From positions 1 to 64,000 of the forward strand of contig QWII01000062.1 in the NCBI GenBank assembly GCA_021405325.1: a DNA stretch of 64,000 nucleotides, written 5' to 3'. This document shows, piece after piece, positions 27,243 to 39,893 of this stretch; the first letter of the stretch is position 1; each line of letters starts with the position of its first letter. A program made the translations under genes and the position numbers. The notes under the pieces are model-generated. The model had not been told where the DNA came from, searched no databases, and worked only from the letters and a program-made list of their open reading frames with translations. The stretch comes from Caldilinea sp. CFX5. Lineage in GTDB: Bacteria; Chloroflexota; Anaerolineae; Caldilineales; Caldilineaceae.

Positions 27243-27596
27243 ATGCGCGAAAAACAACCTTACTTGAACAGCATCGCTTATGGCGTCATCGTTCTGACGC
27301 TTATTACGGCGCTAATCCACCTTTCCCAGAGTCTTCAGTTTCCCGAAGGACCGGATCGCGTCTTTCTGCTAAATGCTATCGGTTATATTGCACTGTTGGC
27401 GGCAATTTACCTCCCTTTACCCAGGCTGGCGCGCTACCGCAGTTTATTCTGTTGGATTTTGATTGGCTATACAGCGTTGACCATTGCGCTTTGGCTCTTT
27501 TTTGGCGCGCGCTCGGTCACGGCCTATCTTGATAAGGTGGTGGAAGTCGGTTTGATCCTGTTACTTTGGACAGAGACACGACGGTTTTCAGCGTGA
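27243..27596 (+). CDS. Small membrane protein, four predicted helices
   Basis: A 117-residue hydrophobic protein with about four membrane spans: IAYGVIVLTLITALIHL, VFLLNAIGYIALLAAIYL, SLFCWILIGYTALTIALWLFF and a C-terminal LDKVVEVGLILLLW. The N-terminus is basic. No family is recognised. An extended -10 lies upstream. It precedes the ATP synthase operon, but the operon has its own promoter-like sequence, so a functional link is unproven. Confidence 0.6.
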   Translation: MREKQPYLNSIAYGVIVLTLITALIHLSQSLQFPEGPDRVFLLNAIGYIALLAAIYLPLPRLARYRSLFCWILIGYTALTIALWLFFGARSVTAYLDKVVEVGLILLLWTETRRFSA

Positions 27597-27670
27597 AGGA
27601 CGCGTGCAGAAGAGGGGAAAAACCTGTTGTCCCAAAAGCATGTGAAAATTTGCGCGAACGAAAATTGCGA

Positions 27671-27679
27671 TGCTATAAT
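27671..27679 (+). promoter_or_regulatory. Extended -10 promoter of the ATP synthase operon
   Basis: TGCTATAAT, 87 nt upstream of the first operon gene. A weak -35 candidate TTGCGC lies 18-19 nt upstream. Likely transcription start near 27686. Confidence 0.55.
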
Positions 27680-27766
27680 CGTGGCAACATTGGCCTAAGC
27701 ATAATTACCGATACTAAATCTATAGTTTGTGCAATCAATTTACAGTCAATATACAGTGTTAGCGTC

Positions 27767-28114
27767 ATGACGGTTCGTATCAATGCTCAACGGTTACTAC
27801 GTAGTGTGGTAACAACCTTTGTTCTGCCTATGGCGCTGGCAATGTGGGCTGATTGGCAATTGGCGTTCTTTCCATTGGTGACGATTGGCGCAACGGCCAT
27901 TTTTATGCCGTTAGCCACCGTGATCGTGATTCGGGCCGCACTCGCCGAGCTGGATCAGTTGATTCAAAAAGTGGCCCCCATTCCCGTGGAAGCGGATGCC
28001 GCGATTTCTGAAAATACCGTAGATTCACCGGTGGAAACATTAGTTTCCCCACTGCCGGTGGTCGAAGGCGTAGATACTAAAATCAATTCAAACGTTCTGC
28101 AAAAGATTCGGTGA
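27767..28114 (+). CDS. AtpI/AtpZ-like membrane protein
   Basis: A 115-residue protein starting [11 protein letters not shown]; a longer reading would begin inside the previous gene. Two hydrophobic helices ([17 protein letters not shown] and [26 protein letters not shown]) form a hairpin followed by a polar, acidic tail. Position immediately before atpB (7-bp gap) and topology match the AtpI/AtpZ proteins that assist c-ring assembly or Mg2+ supply. Sequence similarity is too weak to be certain. Confidence 0.55.
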   Translation: MTVRINAQRLLRSVVTTFVLPMALAMWADWQLAFFPLVTIGATAIFMPLATVIVIRAALAELDQLIQKVAPIPVEADAAISENTVDSPVETLVSPLPVVEGVDTKINSNVLQKIR

Positions 28115-28121
28115 TCAGATT

Positions 28122-29129
28122 ATGAACTTTCTTACAGCAAACCCACGTCGGACAATGATTCTCGGCGGTGTTGTGCTGGCGTTGCTTCTTAGCGTCGCCA
28201 TGTACTGGATCCTGCCCGTTCCGAAACCCCATGTCTCGCTGGCCGCAGAACCGATCTTCGAGAGCGGTTTCCAGTGGTTTACCAACGGGTTGTTAACCAC
28301 CTTGATTGTGGACCTGATTCTGATTTTAATTGCGGTGAGCGCCACCAGCAAGATGAATCTGGTGCCCAGCGGTTTACAAAATGCCATGGAAGCGATTGTT
28401 GAATATCTCTTCAACCTGGCCGAAAGCGTGGCGGGCCGCGCCGCCGGCACCTACTTCCCCTGGGCCGCCACCATCTTTTTCTTCGTGTTGATCAGCAACT
28501 GGTCCGGCTTGATTCCAACCGTTGGTAGCCTCGGCTTCTTCCACTCACCGGCTGCCCATGAAGAGCATAAAGAAGAGAATAAGGAAGGTGGCTCGCACGG
28601 CTTTGCCCTCGATCACCAATTGGCAATGGTTGACGGTAGCCCGGTGTTGATCCAAGCCGCCGATGCCGCCGCCAAACAAGCCGCCGCTGAAGAAGGTAAG
28701 CCCAAGTTTGTCCCGCTCTTCCGCGCCCCTAGCGCCGATCTCAACGTGACCTTTGCCTTAGCCATTGCGACAATGGTGATGGTGCAAATTCATGGCATTC
28801 GCGCCCTGGGCGCCGGCTATTTCCGCAAGTTCTGGAATACAAGCGGTCACGGCTTTATGAAGGGGATCAACATCTTTGTCAGCGTCCTTGAGTTGATCAG
28901 CGAAGTCTCCCGCATCATCGCCTTTGGCTTTCGTCTCTTTGGCAATATCTTTGCCGGTGAGATTGTGTTGGCGACCATGGCCTTCTTGATTGCCTTCCTG
29001 GTTCCTCTGCCGTTCTACTTGCTGGAAATTCTGGTCGGTGTTGTACAGGCGCTGGTCTTTATGATGTTGGCGCTCGTCTTTTTCACGATGGCGACCATCA
29101 GCCATGCGCATGGCGATGAACACCACTAG
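28122..29129 (+). CDS. atpB: ATP synthase F0 subunit a
   Basis: A 335-residue proton-channel subunit. The conserved C-terminal helices [22 protein letters not shown] (with the essential Arg) and [21 protein letters not shown] are intact. It is longer than usual (about 240-290). A hydrophilic segment of roughly 65 residues between TM helices ([15 protein letters not shown] through [13 protein letters not shown]) accounts for the difference. The start follows the upstream stop by 7 bp. Confidence 0.95.
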   Translation: MNFLTANPRRTMILGGVVLALLLSVAMYWILPVPKPHVSLAAEPIFESGFQWFTNGLLTTLIVDLILILIAVSATSKMNLVPSGLQNAMEAIVEYLFNLAESVAGRAAGTYFPWAATIFFFVLISNWSGLIPTVGSLGFFHSPAAHEEHKEENKEGGSHGFALDHQLAMVDGSPVLIQAADAAAKQAAAEEGKPKFVPLFRAPSADLNVTFALAIATMVMVQIHGIRALGAGYFRKFWNTSGHGFMKGINIFVSVLELISEVSRIIAFGFRLFGNIFAGEIVLATMAFLIAFLVPLPFYLLEILVGVVQALVFMMLALVFFTMATISHAHGDEHH

Positions 29130-29201
29130 TTGATAACAGTACACTGCTACCGGTTGGCGTGACATCCGCCGGGTAGTTGCGTGCATTGGTTTGGGGGTTG
29201 T

Positions 29202-29245
29202 AAGCGCCCTTTGTCCTTGCTGGGTTCTAAAAACAGGGGGCGCTT
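29202..29245 (+). terminator. Possible attenuator hairpin between atpB and atpE
   Basis: AAGCGCCC (29202-29209) pairs with GGGCGCTT (29238-29245), followed by TTCTAT. The U-tract is short and the loop long, so it may be a partial terminator or RNA-processing site in the 269-bp atpB-atpE gap. Such a site would let the c subunit be made in excess. Confidence 0.4.
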
Positions 29246-29302
29246 TCTATAAAAAGCTCTTTGCCTCAACGTGTGGACCGGCCGTAGTTGTTACTTTTGT
29301 AA

Positions 29303-29626
<324 letters not shown>

Positions 29627-29656
29627 ACGCTTGCCAATAAAGAGAGGAGGCTGACC

Positions 29657-30166
29657 TTGAACGCTGTACTTGGTCAACTCGGAATTGAGGGAGGGTTGCT
29701 GGTCTCGCAGATTGTCAACTTCCTCATTCTAATGGTTGTGCTGCGGGTTACCCTGTATCAACCGATTTTAAATATGCTGGAGCAACGACGCCAGCGCATT
29801 GCCCAGAGCATGAAAGATGCCGAACGGGCCGGTGCTGCTGCCCGCGAAGCTGAGCATGATAAAGCTAAAATCTTAGATGAAGCGCGCCGCGAGGCGCAAG
29901 AAGTACGCGCCGCCGCCACCCGTGATGCGGAAAAGATTGCCCAAGATATCCGCACCCGCGCCGAACAGGAAGCCGGCGAAATCCGCCGCAAGGCGCAGGT
30001 TGACGCGGAAGCGCAGGCCGAATCTGTGCTCTCCGGCGCCAACAAGCAAATTGCCGATCTGGCGATCCTGGCGACCCAACAAATTTTGAATCGTGAGCTG
30101 ACTAACCGCAGCGAACACGAGCGGTTTGTGGCTGAGTTCCTGGCTCAGCAGAGGAGCGCGGCGTAA
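29657..30166 (+). CDS. atpF: ATP synthase F0 subunit b
   Basis: A 169-residue peripheral-stalk subunit starting at TTG, supported by AGGAGG 6 nt upstream. One N-terminal membrane helix ([21 protein letters not shown]) is followed by a long charged coiled coil typical of b dimers. The stop codon overlaps the atpH ATG by one base. Confidence 0.95.
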   Translation: MNAVLGQLGIEGGLLVSQIVNFLILMVVLRVTLYQPILNMLEQRRQRIAQSMKDAERAGAAAREAEHDKAKILDEARREAQEVRAAATRDAEKIAQDIRTRAEQEAGEIRRKAQVDAEAQAESVLSGANKQIADLAILATQQILNRELTNRSEHERFVAEFLAQQRSAA

Positions 30167-30702
30167 TGAATACAAGCAGTGCAAGCGCTAACCAGTACGC
30201 GCAGGCGATTATGGGTGCCATGCTCGAACGGTGGCAGGGTGCGCTGTCTTCTGTTTCCGTTGCGCTGAAACAGAATCCGCAACTGGCTGAACGCCTGAGC
30301 AACGCGGCTTATGGGATGAATGAACGCCTTTCCGCGCTCGAAACGGTATTGCCGGCAGATGCGCCGATTGAACTGCGCAATACCCTTAAACTGATGGTGC
30401 AAGATGGCGCGCTGCATTTGGTTGACCAACTGGGTGACGCCTTGAGTCAGGTTGCCACCGGGCGCAGTGGTGCGCCCACCAAAGCCGAAGTGGTCAGCGC
30501 GGTGGCGCTCTCGGCCGAAGAGCAAGCGGAGTTACGCCGTTCGCTGGCTGCCCGTTATGGCGAAGGGTTGACCTTTACCTTTTCGGTTGATCCGTCGCTC
30601 ATGGGCGGGTTGCGGGTGCGGGTCGGTGATCGTTTGATCGATACATCCGTGGCGAGCCGCCTACAAGCCATGCGCGAGACATTAAGCGCCGTTGTTCGTT
30701 AA
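30166..30702 (+). CDS. atpH: ATP synthase F1 subunit delta
   Basis: A 178-residue OSCP/delta subunit linking the peripheral stalk to F1. The helical N-domain (ANQYAQAIMGAMLERWQGAL) and the C-terminal beta segment (FSVDPSLMGGLRVRVGDRLIDTSVASRL) are as in the family. It overlaps atpF by one base, indicating coupling. Confidence 0.93.
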   Translation: MNTSSASANQYAQAIMGAMLERWQGALSSVSVALKQNPQLAERLSNAAYGMNERLSALETVLPADAPIELRNTLKLMVQDGALHLVDQLGDALSQVATGRSGAPTKAEVVSAVALSAEEQAELRRSLAARYGEGLTFTFSVDPSLMGGLRVRVGDRLIDTSVASRLQAMRETLSAVVR

Positions 30703-30757
30703 GGCCCAGCGCCTGAACAGATCACATGAACGGTTACACCGCTACCGATGAAAATAA

Positions 30758-30817
30758 GTCCTGAGTCCTGAGTCAACTGACCGGACTGCGGACTGTGGAC
30801 TCTGGACTGCGGACTGT
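30758..30817. repeat. Low-complexity repeat between atpH and atpA
   Basis: Irregular tandem copies of CCTGAGT and of GGACTGCGGACTGTGGACTC-like units. It is a simple repeat typical of the spacers in this genome; no function is evident. Confidence 0.6.
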
Positions 30818-30839
30818 TTTCAGAACAGGAGGAGTACCT

Positions 30840-32357
<1,518 letters not shown>

Positions 32358-32359
32358 TT

Positions 32360-32525
32360 GGTGACAAGGTGAAGGGGTGACAAGGTGAAGGGGTGACAAG
32401 GTGATAGGAGCGTAAGATCATAAGCTGGCAGTGTGGTTTGATTGATAAATCGTTCTGCCTAGCTCATGCGCCAACTTTCTATTCACCCTGTCACCCTGTC
32501 ACCCTGTCACCCTGTCACCCTGTCA
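32360..32525. repeat. Complementary tandem repeats flanking the atpA-atpG spacer
   Basis: GGTGACAAGGTGAAGG-type copies (32360-32404) face five CACCCTGT copies (32483-32525) that are nearly complementary. Together they could form a large hairpin over the 197-bp spacer, perhaps adjusting alpha/gamma transcript balance. Confidence 0.65.
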
Positions 32526-32554
32526 GACTGCGGCCTGGCTAAAGGAGAGTTCTC

Positions 32555-33418
32555 TTGGCTAGTACACGTGAAATTCGCCGACGTATTAAGTCGGTTAAAA
32601 ATATTTCGCAAGTGACCAAAGCGATGGAGGCTGTTTCGGCGGCCAAGATGCGTAAGGCGCAGAATCAGGTGCTTGCCACCCGCCCTTATGCCGAACAGGC
32701 GCGCAATGTGCTGGCCTATATTGCCCGTTTGTCGGGGAACGAAACGCACCCATTGCTTGAACAGCGCCCGGTGAAACGGGTGGGCGTGATGCTGGTGACG
32801 GCGGATCGCGGCCTGGCCGGCGGCTTTAACATGAATGTGATCAAGAAGGCTGCTACCCTCATGCGCGAGAAGCGCAAGGCGGGCGCCGAAGTCCAGGTCG
32901 TCACCGTCGGCAAAAAGGGCCGCGACTGGATGTTGCGCTATGATCCGGTAATTCGCGCTGAATTTTCCAAATTGCCCGATTCACCAAAGAGCCAGGACAT
33001 CGCCCCCATTGCCCGCGTCTTGCTGGACGATTACATGCAGGGTCACTTTGATGAAGTCTATGTGGTTTACACCGACTTTGTCAACACGATTAAACAAGAG
33101 CCGGTAGCACGCAAATTGTTGCCGGTGGAACGCCCGACGGAAGCCGCCACCGGCATGGCGCCGGAGTATATCTTCGAGCCAAACCCGGAAGTCGTCTTGG
33201 GCCAGGTTCTCATGGGTTTTACCGAAGTCCAGATTTTGCAAGCACTTTATGAGTCGCTGGCAAGTGAACATTCGGCGCGGATGGTCGCCATGCGCAATGC
33301 GACCGACGCCGCCAACGAATTAATTGGCTCTTTAACCTTAACCTATAACAAAGCCCGCCAGGAAAACATCACGACCGAATTGATGGATATTATTGGCGGT
33401 AGTGCAGCCGTGAAATAA
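32555..33418 (+). CDS. atpG: ATP synthase F1 subunit gamma
   Basis: A 287-residue rotor subunit starting at TTG with AAAGGAGAG upstream. The N-terminal helix [30 protein letters not shown] and the C-terminal [37 protein letters not shown] are hallmark coiled-coil ends of gamma. Confidence 0.97.
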   Translation: MASTREIRRRIKSVKNISQVTKAMEAVSAAKMRKAQNQVLATRPYAEQARNVLAYIARLSGNETHPLLEQRPVKRVGVMLVTADRGLAGGFNMNVIKKAATLMREKRKAGAEVQVVTVGKKGRDWMLRYDPVIRAEFSKLPDSPKSQDIAPIARVLLDDYMQGHFDEVYVVYTDFVNTIKQEPVARKLLPVERPTEAATGMAPEYIFEPNPEVVLGQVLMGFTEVQILQALYESLASEHSARMVAMRNATDAANELIGSLTLTYNKARQENITTELMDIIGGSAAVK

Positions 33419-33450
33419 TTAATTGTCAATTGAAAACGCTTAATGGTTAA

Positions 33451-34920
<1,470 letters not shown>

Positions 34921-34944
34921 AGCGCGGGTATAAGGATAAGCATT

Positions 34945-35379
<435 letters not shown>

Positions 35380-35424
35380 GCTTTGTCGCTGGTCGTTGCC
35401 CTGTTGGCGAATAGATTTTGAAGG

Positions 35425-35455
35425 AAGCCGGATCTCCTACGAGATCCGGCTTTTT
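35425..35455 (+). terminator. Rho-independent terminator of the atp operon
   Basis: Perfect 12-bp stem AAGCCGGATCTC / GAGATCCGGCTT with loop CTAC, followed by a T-run. Confidence 0.92.
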
Positions 35456-35467
35456 GGCGTGAGGACA

Positions 35468-35775
35468 CTACAACGGATCCGGAAAGTAGCGGATTTTTAG
35501 TTTGATAAGAATGGGGCATGATTGAAGCCGCATTCAGCTAAATCAGTTATACTGAGTTCAGCTTGAAAATCAACATATCCAAACGATAGGGATGAGAGAA
35601 TCGTAGGTGCTGCTTGTAGCTGCACTTGCCAGGCGAACCAGTGCAGCTACAAGCAGCACCTACGATTCCCCCCATTCATTTTGCCTAGAACGCCGGTTTT
35701 CAATCTGATTCAAGTATAATCGATAAAGTATGGTCAATGCAGGTGAAAATCCGCTACTTTCCGGATCCGTTGTAG
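35468..35775. repeat. 308-bp composite inverted-repeat element
   Basis: The outer perfect 30-bp arms are 35468-35497 and 35746-35775. They are near-identical to the arms at 18726-18798. A nested perfect 28-bp hairpin (35598-35625 and 35641-35668) belongs to the AATCGTAGGTGC family also found at 50824-50897. No transposase frame is inside, so it is a non-autonomous element. Confidence 0.85.
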
Positions 35776-35895
35776 GATTCTTGCCGCCCAACCATACCGA
35801 CTGCTTTTTCCGTAGTTGCGTGAAATAAATATTTTCAGTTAAACTAGTTATGATGCTGCTGGATTGACTGCTGTTTCTTCTACTTGAGTAATCCT

Positions 35896-36921
35896 ATGTT
35901 TGGAAAACACATTGGTATTGATTTAGGCACCGTCAACGTGCTGGTTCATGTTAAGGGGCGCGGGATCGTCATGCACGAGCCTTCAGTCGTCGCCATTCGC
36001 CTGCGCGATAATACAATGGTGGCGGTGGGTCATGAAGCGTATGACATGTTGGGGCGCACGCCGGAAAGTTTGGAAGTGGCCCGTCCCATTCGCGACGGCG
36101 TGATCGCCGACTTTGTCGTTACTGAAGGGATGTTGCGCTATTTTATCCAAGCGATTGTCGGCAACCCGAATCCCCTGTTCCGTAACCTCTTTAAGCCCAA
36201 AGTGATGATCAGTACGCCGCGCGGTGTCACCAGCGTCGAAGAGCGCGCGGTCCATGATGCCGCCATGCAGGCCGGCGCCGGCGCGGCCTATCTGATTCCT
36301 GAACCGCTGGCGGCGGCCTATGGCGCCGGTTTGCCCATCGGCACGCCAACGGGCAACATGGTGGTCGATATGGGCGGCGGCACCACCGAAGCGGCGGTAG
36401 TCTCCATGTACGACATTGTCGTTTGGAGCAGCGTGCGCGTCGGCGGCAACCGCTTTGATGAAGCGATTGTCAACTATGTACGCAAAAAATATAATTTATT
36501 AATTGGCGAACAGACCGCCGAAGACATCAAAATTGCCATCGGCAGCGCGTTGCCGATGGAAGACGAGCGCCAAATGGAAGTGCGCGGGCGCGACCAGGTG
36601 ACCGGCCTGCCCAAAATTATTCAAATTAATAGTAGTGAAGTCACCGAAGCCATTGCTGAGCCATTGCAGGCTGTGGTCAGCACCGTGCGCGCCACGCTGG
36701 AAAAGACGCCGCCGGAACTGGCCGCTGACATTATTGATCGCGGCATGGTCTTGACTGGTGGTGGCGCCCAGTTGCGCAATATTGCCCAGTTGCTGACCCA
36801 GGAAACCGGCGTTCCCTGTTATGTGGCGGAAAATCCCATTGCATGTGTCGCGCTGGGGGCAGGGAAGGCGCTGGAAAATTATGAAATTATGCGCCGTAGC
36901 TTGCCGATTGTGCCCAATTAA
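35896..36921 (+). CDS. mreB: Rod-shape protein MreB/Mbl
   Basis: A 341-residue actin homologue that polymerises under the membrane and guides cell-wall synthesis. Nucleotide-site motifs are [12 protein letters not shown] (phosphate 1), [15 protein letters not shown] (phosphate 2) and [12 protein letters not shown] (adenosine). The start is set at MFGKHIGID to match the family; a TTG four codons upstream is an alternative, and neither has a clear RBS. mreC and mreD do not follow, so the usual mre cluster is split here. Confidence 0.93.
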   Translation: MFGKHIGIDLGTVNVLVHVKGRGIVMHEPSVVAIRLRDNTMVAVGHEAYDMLGRTPESLEVARPIRDGVIADFVVTEGMLRYFIQAIVGNPNPLFRNLFKPKVMISTPRGVTSVEERAVHDAAMQAGAGAAYLIPEPLAAAYGAGLPIGTPTGNMVVDMGGGTTEAAVVSMYDIVVWSSVRVGGNRFDEAIVNYVRKKYNLLIGEQTAEDIKIAIGSALPMEDERQMEVRGRDQVTGLPKIIQINSSEVTEAIAEPLQAVVSTVRATLEKTPPELAADIIDRGMVLTGGGAQLRNIAQLLTQETGVPCYVAENPIACVALGAGKALENYEIMRRSLPIVPN

Positions 36922-37184
36922 GGAAATTAGCCCAAAGCTGCGCCGGCGCTTTGCCCTCCTATTTGCTGTCTAAATGGCGTGCTTTTTACAATTGGGGGCG
37001 ACAAATTGTTGTATTTAAATGAAAACGCTGGTTTTCTACGCATTTTCTCACAAAATTGTGCATTAACGCGTTTTTGATTTTTGCATGATAGTGCAAGTTG
37101 AATTACAATTGAACTGTCGGTCTGGACAAAAGCTTTGCTACCAATCTTTTGCCAGGGCGATAATCCTACATTTCGAGGTATTGA

Positions 37185-37568
37185 GTGCAACAGCGCAACG
37201 TCATACAAACACAACATGCCCCTGCTGCAATTGGACCCTATTCCCAAGCAATTCGCGCAGGTAACTTAGTTTTTGCCTCGGGCCAATTAGGTCTCGACCC
37301 CCAAACTGGAAAATTACAAGACGGCGTCGAAGCGCAAGCTCGCCAGGCATTGGCCAATGTCAAGGCGTTATTAGCCGCGGCCGGCACAAGCGTGGAGCGG
37401 GTGGTTAAAGTCACCCTCTTCCTGGCCAACATGGCCGATTTTGCCAAAGTCAATGCCATTTACGGCGAAGTTTTCAACCATGAACCGCCGGCGCGCAGCA
37501 CTATTCAGGTCGCTGCTTTGCCGCTGGGGGGTCTGGTTGAGATCGAAGTTGTCGCTTTGGTCGATTAG
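37185..37568 (+). CDS. ridA: RidA family enamine/imine deaminase
   Basis: A 127-residue YjgF/YER057c/UK114 protein that hydrolyses reactive 2-aminoacrylate-type enamines. Signatures are AIGPYSQAIRAGNLVFASGQ, the key Arg in ARSTIQVAALPLGGLVEIE and the C-terminal Glu. The start is a GTG after CGAGG. It is monocistronic, 263 bp after mreB. A weak palindrome GATCCCTT/AAGGGATC (37582-37602) follows the stop. Confidence 0.93.
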   Translation: MQQRNVIQTQHAPAAIGPYSQAIRAGNLVFASGQLGLDPQTGKLQDGVEAQARQALANVKALLAAAGTSVERVVKVTLFLANMADFAKVNAIYGEVFNHEPPARSTIQVAALPLGGLVEIEVVALVD

Positions 37569-37789
37569 TCTACTTGTCCGCGATCCCTTCTAGCAAGGGA
37601 TCATTCGCGCTCGGGTTTCGGTGTACCACTGCTGTCAGTGGTCTGTTTTTTGCTGCGCGCCTGCCAGCCGATGGGCGAAACGCGCAGGATCAATCCGCCC
37701 GCTTTTTAACGAAATGGGGGTGAATTGGTTGAGCAGAGCCAGCCACGACACCAGGGTTGTTATTATTTTATTCGGAGGAAATTGTTTGC

Positions 37790-39142
37790 ATGAAGGGAAA
37801 TGGTCAAGCATTGGTTACTGCAATGCAAGGTTCGTGGCTTGGAACGTCGAATGAACTTCACCCGATGGCGCTCCTGCTCAATGAGATTGACAGCTCATTA
37901 CAGGAACCGCAATTTGGGGAAATTCGCAACGGCATCATTGTTGACAAGCGCTCCCATGAATTGTTAGTCGATATCGGCTTCAAATCAGAAGGCGTGGTGG
38001 CCGGACGCGAAATGGAGCGCATCAGCGACGAAATCCATACGCTTCGGATTGGCGATGAAATCCCTGTCTACATTATGCGTGAAGACAAGGACGGCAATCT
38101 GATGCTGAGTGTAAGCCGTGCGCTGGCAGAAAAAGATTGGGAGCGCGCCGAAGGGTTGATGGAGAGCCAAAGCATCTTTGATGGCATTGTCGAATCCTTT
38201 AACCGCGGTGGCGTGATCATCAAGCTGGGGCATGTGCGGGGCTTTGTGCCGGCGAGTCAAATGAGCAGTGCTGTACCTGATTTCTCTTCCGGCGCAGAGG
38301 GCGAAGCTGAGTTGCCTGAGGGTGATGACCGCTGGTCCTCGCTGGTGGGTGAATCGCTCAAGTTGAAGGTGATCGATGTCGATCGCAAGCGCAACCGCCT
38401 GATTCTCTCCGAACGGTTGGCCATGCGCGATTGGCGCCGCCAGCAAAAAGAACAGTTGCTGGAAACCCTCAAGGAAGGCGCTACTTGTGAAGGCGTCATC
38501 AGCAACATTGCCGACTTTGGCGCTTTTGTGGACCTGGGCGGGGCTGACGGGTTGATCCACCTGAGCGAACTCAGTTGGAATCGCGTCAACCACCCGAATG
38601 AAGTGGTCAGCGTTGGCGACCGCGTCAAGGTGCAGGTCTTGTCGGTCGATCTCGATCGCAAACGCATCGGCTTGAGTATGCGCCGGCTCATGCCCGAACC
38701 GTGGGAAATTATCAACGAGTATTACGAAGTCGGCCAGATCGTCCGCGGCCGCATTACCAAGTTGGTCAACTTTGGCGCCTTTGCTCGCCTGGATGAGAAT
38801 GGCGTGGAAGGGTTGATTCACATCAGTGAACTCTCCGACCAACGGGTGGCCCATCCGCGTGAAGTGGTCAAGGAAGGCGAAGAGTACGACCTGCGCATTA
38901 TCCGGATCGACACCGATAAGCGCCGCATGGGGTTGAGCCTGAAGCAGGCGCTGCCGCCGGAAGAAAAGCCCGAACTCGACTGGCAGATTGCTCCGAGTGA
39001 TGGGGGAAGCGATGGGGGAAGCGATGGGGGAAGCGATGGCAGTAATGATACTGACGACCACAGCGCCAATGGGGTGACGAACGGCGTAGCGAAAGCGGTC
39101 GTGGCGGCGATGAGCGCTGACATGCTCCAACCGGCGGGTTGA
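37790..39142 (+). CDS. Four-S1-domain RNA-binding protein (ribosomal protein S1-like)
   Basis: A 450-residue protein. The start is the ATG after TCGGAGGAAAT; an upstream in-frame start lacks an RBS. Four S1 (OB-fold) repeats are seen: [61 protein letters not shown] and [19 protein letters not shown]. Repeats 3 and 4 are the most canonical. It likely binds mRNA on the ribosome, as short S1 proteins of other phyla do. The tail carries a GGSD tandem repeat encoded by a 12-bp DNA repeat (about 38998-39045) and is probably disordered. Confidence 0.88.
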   Translation: MKGNGQALVTAMQGSWLGTSNELHPMALLLNEIDSSLQEPQFGEIRNGIIVDKRSHELLVDIGFKSEGVVAGREMERISDEIHTLRIGDEIPVYIMREDKDGNLMLSVSRALAEKDWERAEGLMESQSIFDGIVESFNRGGVIIKLGHVRGFVPASQMSSAVPDFSSGAEGEAELPEGDDRWSSLVGESLKLKVIDVDRKRNRLILSERLAMRDWRRQQKEQLLETLKEGATCEGVISNIADFGAFVDLGGADGLIHLSELSWNRVNHPNEVVSVGDRVKVQVLSVDLDRKRIGLSMRRLMPEPWEIINEYYEVGQIVRGRITKLVNFGAFARLDENGVEGLIHISELSDQRVAHPREVVKEGEEYDLRIIRIDTDKRRMGLSLKQALPPEEKPELDWQIAPSDGGSDGGSDGGSDGSNDTDDHSANGVTNGVAKAVVAAMSADMLQPAG

Positions 39143-39195
39143 GCTTCGTAAGTAAACTGTCATGCCATTACTTAATTTTATGCGGTAGAATAGGA

Positions 39196-39226
39196 AACGA
39201 GGGTGCGGTTAGCATCCTCGTTTTTT
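39196..39226 (+). terminator. Rho-independent terminator after the S1 gene
   Basis: AACGAGGGTGC (39196-39206) pairs with GCATCCTCGTT (39212-39222) with one G-U, followed by T6. Confidence 0.88.
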
Positions 39227-39609
39227 ATATCGAATTTCCCAATAACGACCTACCCTGCTCTGTTAATCATGGCTTGGTCAAAAGCGGGGTTCAACCGCAA
39301 CAGAAAATTGTGTCGATTACGTTTAATGATTATTATCCACTATTCTTTGGTGTTTTTTGAACCATGTCGTGCCTAGCGCACGTATGCGAAATTACGTATA
39401 GCAAAAGATTAATCGAGTATAATAAACGCTGTAATCTTGTGTCGTTTTGTCGTACAGTGCTAATTTACTCTTGAAGATAGGGGAAACGGCGTCCAAAGCT
39501 TACGTTTTACCTTGATGCGTAGAGCAACCATCGGTGCAACGTTGTTTTTTAGTTAGTTGCCTGCCTGCTGGTGGAGTAGCCGAAAGCTTGAATATAGTCG
39601 GTTATGCGG
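39227..39609. other. Intergenic region upstream of clpC
   Basis: AT-rich, with no supported gene; the short frame at 39139-39360 runs through the terminator. Nothing else was recognised. Confidence 0.5.
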
Positions 39610-39639
39610 TTGACAAATTGTTACACTCATCGGTACAAT
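39610..39639 (+). promoter_or_regulatory. Strong sigma-70-type promoter of clpC
   Basis: TTGACA (39610-39615), 18-nt spacer, TACAAT (39634-39639). It implies a leader of about 245 nt before the clpC ATG at 39894. No clear CtsR or CIRCE operator was seen in the leader. Confidence 0.65.
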
Positions 39640-39893
39640 ACGCATAGGAACCTCTGCACTCTCACCAGCTTAGTTTCTACCATCGGCTCCGGTTGACGAT
39701 TGTTAGTTATCCAGTACGGATCGAGCGTCAATCGGGTAAATAAGTACGTCTCGTTAGCGTGCCCCACCCCCCAGCGGCCTGATGAGCAAGATTGGGAAAG
39801 AGGAACTCAAGTTACGGCAGTTGCGCTACTACTCTGTTACAGTTAGCACAACCAGCGAGCGTAGAATTCTTCACAGGATTTTGAGGAAGAGAT

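Noticed and set aside
37985..39163. 392-codon minus-strand frame
   Set aside because: Antisense to the S1-domain gene; no RBS or domain.
39139..39360. 73-codon plus-strand frame after the S1 gene
   Set aside because: Runs through the S1 gene's terminator, has no RBS and no family resemblance.
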